This document shows, one piece after another, positions 22,640 to 33,094 of a stretch of 64,000 bases of DNA. Under the pieces are notes generated by a model. It worked only from the letters and a program-made list of their open reading frames with translations, was not told where the DNA came from and ran no database searches. The position numbers were made by a program, and so were the translations under genes. Within the stretch, counting starts at the first letter, position 1; every line of letters starts with the position of its first letter. Location: assembly GCA_036874045.1 (NCBI GenBank), contig CM072347.1, positions 8,186,501 to 8,250,500 of the forward strand, written 5' to 3'. The stretch comes from Cymodocea nodosa. Its lineage: Eukaryota; Streptophyta; Magnoliopsida; Alismatales; Cymodoceaceae.

Positions 22640-23760
22640 ATGGCTACTACAGATAATACAGTACCAAGTAGACAAAGATCTTATACTAATTGGAATGCAA
22701 AAGCAGATGCCACATTTTTGGGTATATTAGAAGATGTTTTAAATGAAGGGAATGGAAAAACACATAATGGAAAAGTTAAAGTTGAAACATGGAACAAGTT
22801 AATAGAGAAGTACAATAATGACACAAATGCAAGTACCACAAAGAAAAATGTTGACAATCGAATTAAAACATGGCAACAAATGTATCGTAACTACACAAAA
22901 ATTATGTCTCAAAGTGGTTGGGGATGGAATTACATATAAGGTCATACTGATATTTCAGATGAAGTTTGGAATGAATTTATTAAGGTAATATTTTTGAATG
23001 TGTTAATATAATTTGTACGTTCTGTATATACTAACATATTTTTAATCTTGCAGAAACACCCAGATTGTGCCCCCCTCAAAGGTAAACCATGTCCTATTTA
23101 TGATCAACTGCAATTGTTATTTGAAAGTAATATGGCTACAGGGAATGTCAGTAGAGACCCTAAAACAATTACTCAGAATGAAGGAGACATACCTATGAAT
23201 GAACCAAATGAAATGACACCTCCACCAAATCATTTTCAATACTTCACACCACCAAGTGATAGTCCAATGGATACAGATGGTACCCAACTTCAATCTCCAA
23301 TGTCTTCATCAAGAAGGTTCAATGAGGTGAAAAAGGGAAAATGTCCAAGACCACATCTAGAGTCAGCACAACTAATGGCATCTTCATTTAAAGAAGCTAC
23401 ATCTGCTATTATGTCATTATGTGAAAAAGAAGAGGATAAAGTTAAAGCTCGACAAGAATATTATGATAATGTAACAAACATATAGAAAGAACAACTTCAG
23501 ATCTAGAAAGAAGAACTTCAGATCCAGAAACAACAAGTTAAAGTGCAAGAGCAAATGCTACATTTCAAATGCTACATTTCAAAGTGAAACAAGGAAGTCT
23601 TATAGCACAAGCTATAGAAGCATTATTGCAAATTGAAAGTCTTACCAACAGTGAGAAATTCAAAGCAATGACTTTATTGGAAAGAAAAGAACTAGTAGAG
23701 CAAATTCTTAGCATCCCAACAGATATGAGGGTAGAATGGATTAAGTATCACAACTTATGA
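22640..23760 (+). pseudogene. Harbinger ORF1, Myb/SANT-like DNA-binding protein
   Basis: In this superfamily ORF1 binds the transposon ends and helps bring the transposase into the nucleus. The first ~110 residues fit the plant Myb/SANT-like (Myb_DNA-bind_3) pattern: spaced tryptophans in YTNWNAKADATFLGIL, KVKVETWNKLIEKYN and NRIKTWQQMYRNY. WNEFIK follows, then, across a GT-AG intron (22985-23053), KHPDCAPLKGKPCPIYDQL. A disordered Pro/Ser/Thr stretch and a C-terminal helical region follow. Lesions are a TAA at 22937-22939, stops at 23483-23485 and shortly after, and a frameshift caused by a 14-bp tandem duplication (23554-23567 and 23568-23581). The C-terminal piece (EKFKAMTLLERKELVEQIL) continues in the new frame. 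I chose the internal ATG at 22640 because the 27 upstream codons are hydrophobic and unlike the family. Confidence 0.85.
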
Positions 23761-24008
23761 ATGTACTTTTCTATTGTTGAGTAATGTTGATGGATGTGAT
23801 GAACTTTATTATTGTGGTGAATAATGTGTAATGTTGAATTTTAGACAATGATGATGACTATTGATTTTCATATGTGAATGCTTTATTGCTTAATATTTTA
23901 TATAAATCTTGTTATGTGAAATAAATGTTTTTATTATTGTTGAAGATTCTTATATATTTTTAGGAAAATGTGTACTAATTTCATTACTTCTTGTAGGTAA
24001 TAATTATC

Positions 24009-25393
24009 ATGAATGGTATGGATGGTTTGGAATTGTTAAAGAATATGCTTGAGGAAGAAGAGGAAGAAGTGGAAAGACGACGAACGTTACTTCTTTCACT
24101 ATGGAACTTCCTTGCAGGTGTTGCATGTATGTCAAGTACATTGACTAATATTACACATCGCATTTATAGTAGAGAAGGGCATGACTATATTAGAAGGTTA
24201 TTAGATCCATTATTACCACATCAAGCATATAATTGTCGAAAAATATATAGAATGAGTCAACATGTATTTTTTGACTTCTGTAATTTGTTACGAAGAGAAG
24301 GTGGCATGGGAAATACAAGCAATGTTAGTGTCGAAGAGAAGTTTGCAATCTTTCTTGTCACTATTGGTCAAAACCAACGATATGGAGTAACAAGGGAGTG
24401 CTTCTCTCGGTCTTCATGGACTGTTAGTACATACTTCAATGAAGTACTTAATGCAATTTTGAACTTGCATAAACAACTTCTTGCAATGCCTCCAACATCA
24501 ACTCTAAGTAGAATACTGAATGATTCAAATGTGTATCCCTATTTTGAGGTAAATATATATTTTCATATGAAATTGATTTGTATATTATTTTTTTCACATT
24601 TTCTTATTCATATGTTAACAGAATTGCATTGGTGCTATTGATGGAACACATATTAAGGCAACTATTTATGGATGACAAACAGCAAGATTTAGAAATAGAA
24701 AAGGAGAGTTAAGTCAAAATGTTATGGCCGCATGTAATTTTGATATGGAATTTACATATATTCTTAGTGGCTGGGAAGGATCAGCTTCTGACGCAAGAAT
24801 CCTTCAAGATGTCGTCACAAGACATCATCCATTCAAGGTTCCACCAGGTATAAAATGACATTATTGAATATATATTTTTTATTTACACTAATTTTTAATT
24901 ATATACAGGAAAGTTTTACTTGGTTGATGCTGGTTATCCTAATCGACCTGAATTTATTTGTCCATATCAAGGAGTGAGATATCATCTATCTAAATATGAA
25001 AATAATAGAGTTCTAGAAAATGTAGTCGAAAACTTCAATTACAGACATTCACAATTAAGATCAATGATTGAGTGATCATTTGGAGTTGTTAAACATCGTT
25101 TTGCAATCTTACGACGACATATGCCGTATCCTTATGATACACAAATGAAGATTGTGATGGCTTGCTTCCTATTACATAATTTTATACGTAAAGCTGATAG
25201 AGTAGTTTTATTAGAAGATCTAGAAGATGAGTTAGCTGAATTTGATCTAGAAAATGAAGAAATTGGAATTACTGAAGATGAGCTTTCACAGATAGATAGT
25301 ACATTAGAAATGACACAAGAACGAAGAAAACAAATAGTAGATGAAATGCGTGGCAACATGAAGACTACCATGTGGGATGGACGTGACTTTTAA
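24009..25393 (+). pseudogene. PIF/Harbinger DDE transposase (HARBI1-like nuclease)
   Basis: Three exons separated by GT-AG introns at 24549-24621 and 24848-24908. Joining them keeps the frame through YFE-NCIGAIDGTHI and VPPG-KFYLVDAGYPNRPEF. These contain the first two catalytic aspartates of a DDE_Tnp_4 nuclease. The glutamate follows in SMIE before SFGVVKHRFAIL, so the triad is intact. RNRKGELSQNVMAACNFDMEF and SGWEGSASDARIL are also family hallmarks. The N-terminal ~150 residues include a helical DNA-binding part (VSVEEKFAIFLVTIGQNQRYGVTRECFSRS). Two in-frame TGA codons, near 24673 and 25073, replace positions where arginine is expected (the second in the ERSFG motif), consistent with CGA-to-TGA decay. 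The acidic C-terminus ends at TAA 25391-25393. It is probably inactive, though recently so. Confidence 0.93.
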
Positions 25394-25660
25394 ATTATTT
25401 CATATGTAACTTTGTCAAATTGTTATGTTACAATATTTGAATATTTGTATGTTGACAATTTATATTTATGTTGTGAATTTTATTTATATATTGGATGTTA
25501 GTTAACAATTTTGAAAAGTAATTGTTTGTGATATGTTATGTTCAAATAGGTAACACACAATACAACTTTTGTTCAATTTGTTCAAATTGATATTATTAAT
25601 AATTATAAATAAGAATACTTAATATTTTTTCTTAAAATATAAGTTTTCTTTTTCTTTTAT
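25394..25660. repeat. Harbinger 3' region, first copy of a ~110-bp direct repeat
   Basis: After the transposase stop, the stretch from about 25498 to 25610 (GTTAGTTAACAATTTTGAAA onward) recurs almost unchanged at about 26916-27020. The two copies bracket 1.3 kb of tandem arrays. No gene is seen. Confidence 0.85.
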
Positions 25661-26262
25661 TTTTTTTCCGGTCAAACCATTAGACCATCTTCATTGCGAT
25701 TGGCAAAATTTTCTTCATTTTTATTTTTCTTCGGTTCAACACTCCGACTAATTGAAGTGTTTTTTGTTTTTTCCTTCAGTCAAACCAAAGTCTGAACTTC
25801 GGTCTAACCGAAGTTTTTAAGTTTTTTAATTTTTTCCGGTTAGACCAAATTTTTTCCTTCGGTCCGACCGAAGTTTTATAGTTTTTTTACTTTTTTTTCG
25901 GTTAGACCGAATTTTTTTCTTCGGTCCGACCGAAGTTTTATAGTTTTTTTACTTTTTTTTCGGTTAGATCGAATTTTTTCCTTCGATCCAACCGAAGTTT
26001 TTTATTTTTTTTCAGTTAGATCGAATTTTTTCCTTCAGTCCAACCGAAGTTAAATAATTTTTTTCAGTTTGATCGAGCTTCGGTCCGACCGAATTTTTTT
26101 TTCTTTTATTTATTTTTTCAGTCTGACTAACTGAAACTTTTTTATTTTTTTATATTTTTCTTCAGTCAGACCGAAGCTCAGTCTTCGATCGAACATAAGT
26201 TTTTCAGTTTTTTATTTTTTTCGATCAAACCAAATCTCAACTTCGGTCCAATTGAAGTTTTT
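25661..26262. repeat. array of TTCGGT/ACCGAA palindromes in T-rich spacers
   Basis: A tandem-like array in which short palindromes such as CTTCGGTCCGACCGAAG and TTCGGTTAGACCGAA alternate with poly-T spacers of about 15-25 bases. The clearest units, about 65 bp each, lie at about 25830-26060. At least eight palindromes are recognisable, several decayed. Each could form a small hairpin. It lies between the two direct-repeat copies downstream of the transposase. Confidence 0.85.
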
Positions 26263-26654
26263 GATTTTTTATATTTATTTTTTTGATTTTAAATTAAAAT
26301 AAAAAGAAAAAAATTTACAACATTTTTGACAGTCAATTCATCATTCAAACACATTATTTTATTTATAAATACATTTATTAATTTTCAATTGTTAATTTTT
26401 TATATTTATTTTTTTAATTTTAAATTAAAATAAAAATAAAAAAATTTACAACATTTTCGATAATCAATTCATCATTCAAACACATTATTTTATTTATAAA
26501 TACATTTATTAATTTTCAATTATTAATTTTTTATATTTATTTTTTTGATTTTAAATTAAAATAAATAAATAAAATTTACAACGTTTCCGATAATCAATTC
26601 ATCATTCAAACACATTATTTTATTTATAAATACATTTATTAATTTTCAATTGTT
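26263..26654. repeat. three tandem copies of a 131-bp AT-rich repeat
   Basis: Units begin near 26263, 26394 and 26525; the common AAATTTACAA sits at 26311, 26442 and 26572. Each unit contains TTTTAAATTAAAATAAA, a short inverted repeat, and ends TTTATTAATTTTCAATTGTT. No coding potential. Confidence 0.92.
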
Positions 26655-27305
26655 ACATCAAGTTATACGTTTAAACAAGTTTGTATTACATTTATTAATT
26701 TTTTAACAAGTTTTACTTTAACATTTATTAATTTTGTATACATCAACTTTTATGTTTACATTTATTAATGTATATAAGAGAGGTATCATATTCTATTTTC
26801 TATTTTTTATTTTCCATTAGATTTCAACCAGACCCAAATTGGCCCACGGGCCAGCCTAGGCCCGACCTGAATCGACCCACAAACCAGCCCAGCCTGGCCG
26901 AATAATATATTTATGTTAGTTAACAATTTCGAAAAGTAATTGGTTGTGATATACTATGTTCAAATAGGTAATACACAATACAACTTTTGTTCAATTTGTT
27001 TATGATATTATTAATAAATAAATATTTTTGTTTTTGAAATTTTTTCTTAAAATGTAAGTATTATGATGTGAAGAAATAGAGTAAATTATAATTAATTATT
27101 AGAATTCTTGGATTAAAAAAGTATATTTCAATTCTGAACATTCCATCTAGCACAAACCCCACTATGGGAATCTTAACTTTCCTAAGTTTCTGAGACGTGC
27201 ACAAACAGTCATTCATTTCTCAAGAATCTGGACTTTTTAATTCACATGAATCTGAACTTTCCATTTCCTTCATTTCTGAACTTTCCAACATGCACAAACA
27301 CCCCC
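26655..27305. other. Harbinger 3' terminal region with GC-rich patch and second direct-repeat copy
   Basis: Contains a sharp GC-rich patch (about 26825-26900) rich in GGCCCA/TGGGCC motifs, including GGCCCACGGGCC and GCCTAGGC palindromes. The second copy of the ~110-bp direct repeat follows (about 26916-27020), then the subterminal region with repeated TCTGAACTTTCC phrases and the right terminal inverted repeat at 27292-27305. No gene is seen. Confidence 0.75.
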
Positions 27306-27308
27306 TAT

Positions 27309-28202
27309 AGGACAATCTAGAGAAGGATGTCTAGGTTTCTTACAGTTGTAACATACATACTTTCTAGATGAAGAGTTTTTGTTATTTAGTGATTTTGACG
27401 TTTAAGGTTTGTCATCTTTATTCCTTTGCTGGTTCCTAGCTTTCCATGCTTTCTTGAATTTTCTAGTCAGCAAAATCAAATCATTGCTAGAATCAATAGA
27501 TATATCAGAATCTGAATTAATTTCGAAGGCTATTTCTTTCTTCATTTTTAGTTTGTTTTGACTCAGTGATTCATTTAATTTAACTTCATAAGTAGTTAAG
27601 TTTCTTATAAGTTTATTCATGGTATAAACATTTAAATCTCATGATTCCTCAATTGATGTTACTTTCTGAGACCATTTTAAACTTAGGGATCTGAGAATTT
27701 TCCTCACCAAGTCCTTATGTTCAAAATTCTTTCCTATGCATTTTAAAGAGTTTATGATATCAAGAAATCTGGAAAACATCTCAGAAATACTTTTGTCTTC
27801 ATGCATCTTAAAGAGTTCATACTTATGAATCAACATGTTTATCTTAGTCTCTTTAACTTGAGAAGTGCCTTCATGTGAAACTTCTAATGCATGACACACC
27901 TCATAAGTAGATTTATATGCCGACACTTTACTAAACTGTTCATAACTCAATACACAAAATAAAATAGTTAAGCCCTTAGCATTCAGAGTTTCATTTTCAT
28001 TTTCAGTAATTGTCCAAGTATTATAAGGGGTAGATAACAAAGTATATGATTTAGAAATCATAAATCACAACTTATGATCTATACTTTGAATAAAAACCAT
28101 CATACTATATTTCCAATATTCAAAATGTATTCCATCAAATAAAGGAGGACAATTAAGATTTTGGCCTTCATATAAACAAAAATTACCATTTCCAGTAGCC
28201 AT
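27309..28202 (-). pseudogene. gag: copia (SIRE-type) Gag, N-terminal half (element G)
   Basis: Minus-strand start of Gag, closely matching F's Gag. It starts at the ATG complementary to 28200-28202 and reads through NGNFCLYEGQNLN, FDGIHFEYWKY, ALEVSHEGTSQVKE, KYELFKMHEDKSISEMF and a zinc knuckle at its end. In-frame stops occur near 28065 (Trp of KLWFM to TGA), 27640 and 27402. The gene is cut at 27306 by the Harbinger transposon and resumes at 20829. Confidence 0.9.
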
Positions 28203-28401
28203 CTTACATTAGATTTTTCAACCTATTTGATTTTAAATAGTCTAAAATTTTAAAACAACTTGAGCCTTAAATCAAGAAAGTTAAACGTATGCTCAGTTAT
28301 TAATTTCTATTTAAAAACAAGGAAGGTAGAATAAGCAATGATATTAAATAAGTTGGTATCGATTTTATATCAAAGATTATTAACAAAGCTCTTATACTAC
28401 T
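28203..28401 (-). promoter_or_regulatory. leader and decayed primer-binding site of element G
   Basis: Immediately inside the 5' LTR the minus strand reads AGTAGTATAAGAGC, a mutated TGGTATCAGAGC primer-binding site for initiator tRNA-Met. Two or more changes in it argue against present retrotransposition. A leader of about 185 bases leads to gag. Confidence 0.8.
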
Positions 28402-30045
28402 TGTAGGATCGTATGACTACACAAGAGGGGGGTGAATTGTGTTTTTCAATATTTTCAAATATAATTGAAACTTTAAAACTCAAAAAAAGTCGAGACACTA
28501 TTTTCATAAAATCATTTTTATTCAAGGTTTCAATTACAATATATAATTCAATTCTCCTCAGAAATTGTAGATGCAATTATATATCGATACCATATTTCAT
28601 CTATACAATTTCATAACTACAAATAGAGAAAACTAATATACGAAATTTAAAACATTTCTCCTTGTTTGAGATTTTTCTTCTTCTTCTTCTCTTTCTTCTT
28701 TAGCAATTCTTCAGTGACGAATATCTTGTCTTTCTCTGCTTCACCGAATTTACTTTCTTCTAATACTTTAAATCTTTAGTGACATAAATCTGACCTTTTT
28801 TACTTCACTGAATTTTCTTCCATTTGATACTTCAAATCTTCAGTGACATATATCTTACCTTTTTTTGCTTCATTGAACTTTCTTCCACCTGAGAGTTTTT
28901 CCCTGAAGAGGTGTTTTTGATCCTTGAAAAGGTTTTTCTTTTGGTGTACAGGGATAACTGATCAACGAGAATTCTATGCCTTTTATACTGTATCTTCATT
29001 TCATGCATATCATCCACGTTTAATCACTATCAGTCTTCAACTTCTTCACGTCTTTTCTTTTTCCTTCATTGAAATACACACGTTCTAACCCACGTTTACA
29101 TTTCGAATTTTTTTTAATTATCAATCCTAAATCTCTGAAAAATTTCCTACAAAATAAACTTTCTCTTCCAAAATTTTTCATCAAGTATAATAAGAAGTCA
29201 TTACTTTAATGTTAACTAAACGAGTAATACAAGTATATATATAACTTAACGTTTCTAACTTAATGAGTTCGTCATGTGCCTAACTCACATGACAAGTACT
29301 GTAGTTAACTCAACGAACTATCTCCATGGTGTTACGCTAACTCAACGAACTATCTCTGTTGTGTTACAATAACTCAAGGAACCATCTCCATTGTGTTACA
29401 GATAACTCAACGAACTAGTAATAAACAAATGTTTTTATAATAAGAATTTTACCACGTGCAAAAATAACAACTTAAGTTTATAACGCTAACCTAATGCGTT
29501 GCCTTAGTGTTCAATATAGCAACTCAACGCGTTTAGTTATGTTAACTTAATAAATTAAACATGTGCACCTCACGTGGTATAATATAACATTTGTAACTTA
29601 TAATTTCACCATGTGTACAACACTAACTTAACGAGTTCGTCTCTTCTTTTACTCACTAACTCAACGAGTTCTCACGTGACCTATTTTAACCTTTAAGCCT
29701 CTAACTTAACGAGTTCTCACATGATCTCTATACGAACAAAACTCTAACTTAACAAGTTGTCTAAACATGCACTGTTTATGATATAGAAAATATAACTTTA
29801 AAACATATCATGCTTTTCAATAAAAACACACGTTAACTTAACGTTTAGTTAAATGAGAAATTAATGCAACGAAACGACTAGTTATAAACTTAGTATAATT
29901 TCAGATCCAATACAAACAAGTATTTATATCAGTAAGCTTTTTCTGTATTAATTGATGTACTTAATTTCCTTTCACAAGCAATAGTAATTGAGCAAATATG
30001 ATTATTTTTCATTGAGCATACATTATCAAAACAAAATACTCAACA
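28402..30045 (-). repeat. 5' LTR of copia element G (1.64 kb)
   Basis: Minus strand from TGTTGAGTATTTTG (right edge 30045) to ACGATCCTACA (left edge 28402). It is nearly collinear with the 3' LTR at 16079-17690. It carries three to four tandem ~40-bp units around TAACTCAACGAAC (about 29300-29420), AACTCGTTAAGTTA-type modules, and CACGTG at about 29452, 29571 and 29674. The right flank is pol of element D. Confidence 0.92.
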
Positions 30046-32518
30046 CTAGCTGAAACTAGTGATGCATATCTTTGGCATAGAAGGATCAGGCATATAAATA
30101 TGAAACTGTTACATAAACTGTCTAGAAAAAATTTAGTTAGAGGTTTACAAAAAATTAAATACTCAAAGGATTTCATATGTGATGCATGTGAGTTAGGTAA
30201 ACTTCATAAAAACTCTTTTAAATCCAAAACAGATATATCAAGCAAGAGAGTCTTAGAACTTGTACATATGGATTCATTTGGACCAACAAGAATTATGAGT
30301 CTTGGTGGTAAACAGTATGTGTTTGTTTTAGTAGATGACTTCTCTAGATACACTTGGGTATATTTTCTAGCAACTAAGACAAAAGTTTTTGAAACATTTA
30401 AAATGTATTGCAATCTTGTTCAAAATGAACAAAGTGTCTCTGTTTAAAAACTTAGGAGTGATCATGATACTGAATTTGAAAATGATCAAATGGATAATTA
30501 CTATAGAGATCATCACACTGATCACAAATATTCTTTTCCAAGAGCACCGTCTTAGAATGGTGTTGTTGAGAGAAAGAATCGATTACTTCAGGAAATGGCC
30601 AGAACTATGTTAAATGAACATAATTTACCATAAAATTTTTGGGCTAAAGCAGTAAATATAGCTTGTTATATTATTAACAGAAGTCACTTAAGACCTCTTG
30701 TTAATAAAACTCCTTTTGAAATTATGTTTGATAGGGTTCCAAAAATTTCCTATATGAAACTATTTAGGTATAAGTGTTTTATTCTTAACACTAAGGATAA
30801 AAGGGATAAATTTCAAGCCAAAGCAGATGAAGGATTTTTTGTAAGTTACTCTACTAGAAGTAAAGCCTATAGAGTTTATAATAAAACTTCTAGAACCATT
30901 GAAGAAACCCTTCATGTAAGCTTCAATGAAAATTCTTTTAGAAAATGTCAATCTAGAGTTGATAATGATGATATGATCAATTTCCCAAAAGAATTAGAGA
31001 TCAATAGAGAGATTGAAGATTTATCTGAGAAAATTAAAAATATGAACTTAAATGATCAAACTAATGATGAAAGTGATATCTTCAGATGTTGGTGAGAATA
31101 TTGAGGAGAAACATAGAAATTGGCGTTATTCTTCATCACATCCCATTACTCAAGTCATTGGTAATATTAATGAGGGAGTTAAAACTAGAGCTTTAGTAAA
31201 TTTAAATAGTATGTGTATGTTTGTTTCTAGGGTGGAACCAAAAAATATAGAAGAAGCATTATCTGATGAAAATTGGATAGTGGCAATGCAAGAAGAACTA
31301 AATCAATTCATCAGAAATGATGTTTGGGAATTAGTCTCTCCACTAGAAAATTAGTCCATAATAGGTACAAAGTGGATCTTTAGAAGCAAAACTAATAAGA
31401 CTGGTCAAGTTAATAGACTATTTGTACGAGGGTATACATAGGAAGAAAGACTTGATTATGAAAAACATTTGCTCCTGTGGCTAGGTTAGAAAGTATTAGA
31501 ATATTATTGACCTATGTTTGCTATATGGATTTTAAACTATATCAAATGGATGTTAAGAGTGCATTTCTAAATGGTTTAATTAATGAAGAAGTTTATGTGA
31601 AACAACTACCTGGATTTGAAGATATTACAAATCCTGACTATGTGTATAAATTGAAGAAAGCCTTATATGGTTTGAAGCAAGCACCTAGATTGTGGTATGA
31701 AAGATTATCTACTTTCTAATAGAACAAGGTTATGTCATGGGAAAAGTAGACCGTACTCTTTTATCAAGAAAGATGATAAAGATCAGATTGTTGTTCAAAT
31801 ACATGTGGATGATATAATCTTTGGAGTAACTTCGGATAAACTGATAAAAATATTTTCTAAAGAGATAACTAGTTAGTTTGAGATGAGTATGATAGGAGAA
31901 CTTTCATATTTTCTAGGACTTCAAATTAAGCAAATGGATAAAGGTATATTTTTAAATCAGGAAAAATATGCAGTTGAATATTTAGATATATACAAGGAAC
32001 TAAAAATTTCAGACTGTATTATTCTAAGGATAGTTCAATAGATCTTATAGGATATACTGATGCTGATTATGCAAGATCTAAATCTGATAGAAAAATTACC
32101 AATGGCACATGTCAATTATTGGGAAATAATTTGGTGTCATGGTTTAGTAAAAAGCAAAACTGTGTAGCACTTTCAACCACTGAAGCTGAATATGTTGCTA
32201 CTACAGTGTGTTGCACTCAGATTCTATGGATAAGGCAAACTTTAGAAGACTTTGGATTATCTTATGATAAAACTGAGATTTATTGTGACAGTAGTTCTAC
32301 AATAAATCTTTCAAAAACCTTGTATTACATTCTAGAGCAAAATATATAAAGGTTAGACATCATTTTCTAAGAGATAACGTAATTAAAGGAAAAATTAAAT
32401 TAGGATTTGTGTCTTGTAAAAATCAATTAGCTGATATATTTAGAAAACCTCTAGATGAAAATACATTCTGCAACATAAGATTAAATTTAGGTATTTGTAG
32501 GCTATGTGATGTGTAAAA
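30046..32518 (+). pseudogene. pol: copia (SIRE-type) pol from pre-integrase to RNase H (element D)
   Basis: Plus-strand pol, 5'-truncated by G's LTR. It starts within SDAYLWHRR and has the zinc region (CDACELGKLHKNSF), integrase (VHMDSFGPT, RSDHDTEFEN, VVERKN), the C-terminal GIFVGY-like block (here [17 protein letters not shown]), then RT and RNase H. Frames change at about 31080, 31460 and 31720, and several in-frame stops occur, the first at about 30445. The RT catalytic box reads HVDD instead of YVDD (about 31799-31810). About 65 residues of the RT/RNase H connection are deleted near 31970, where QEKY joins AVEYL. RNase H (YTDADYA, ALSTTEAEYVA) ends with DIFRKPLDENTF and a TAA near 32514. 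Confidence 0.92.
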
Positions 32519-33094
32519 TGCTTAAACTCCACAAAAGATAAATATTGTTGATGATGTTGTTTTCCTCATAGATATTATATACTTATCATAAATATCTAAG
32601 GAATATCTAAACTGCTACATGACATACTATGTATTTACAATAAAATTATTATAGTATCTTATTGATTTTACTTATCTTTCCAAGTTTAATGTTTTTTTTT
32701 ATTTTTAAGTGGAAATGTCATGAAATACATTTTCCAAGAGATAACGTAATTAAAGGAAAAATTAAAATAGGATTTGTGTCTTGTAAAAATCAATTACCTA
32801 ATATATTTACAAAACCTCTAAATGAAAATACATTCTACAACATAAGATTAAATTTAGGTATTTGTAGTCTATGTGATGTGTAAAATGCTTAAACTCCACA
32901 AAAGATAAATATTGTTGATGATGTTGTTTTCCTCATAGATATTATATACTTATCATAAATATCTAAGTAATATCTAAACTACTACATGACATATTATGTA
33001 TTTACAATAAAATTATTATAGTATCTTATTGATTTTACTTATCTTTCCAAGTTTAATGTTTTTTTTATTTTTAAGTAGAAATGTCATGAAAAAC
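32361..33094 (+). repeat. 367-bp tandem duplication at the end of D pol
   Basis: The segment encoding the last ~50 residues of pol plus about 200 bases of 3' sequence is present twice in tandem. For example, GAGATAACGT is at 32371 and again at 32738. The second copy (about 32728-33094) again ends the reading frame with FTKPLNENTFYNIRLNLG and a TAA at 32881-32883. The copies differ at only a handful of positions, so the duplication is younger than most stops in the element. Confidence 0.9.

Larger units (their letters stand above)
20827..27308 (+). mobile_element. PIF/Harbinger DNA transposon inside copia gag
   Basis: The element spans 20830-27305 between 14-bp terminal inverted repeats, GGGGGGGTTTGTGC on the left and the complement of GGGGGTGTTTGTGC on the right (one mismatch). 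The 3-bp flanks are TAT (20827-20829) and TAT (27306-27308). The paralogous gag of element F shows the uninterrupted site (CCTCATAGG, about 9494-9502), which confirms the insertion. It carries the two genes typical of the superfamily, a Myb/SANT-like ORF1 and a DDE transposase, both on the plus strand. Harbinger elements usually duplicate TTA or TAA, so TAT is slightly unusual. It also holds a GC-rich minisatellite and two AT-rich tandem arrays. Confidence 0.92.

Noticed and set aside
25132-25371. Minus-strand frame opposite the transposase C-terminus
   Set aside because: Shadow of the Harbinger transposase reading frame.
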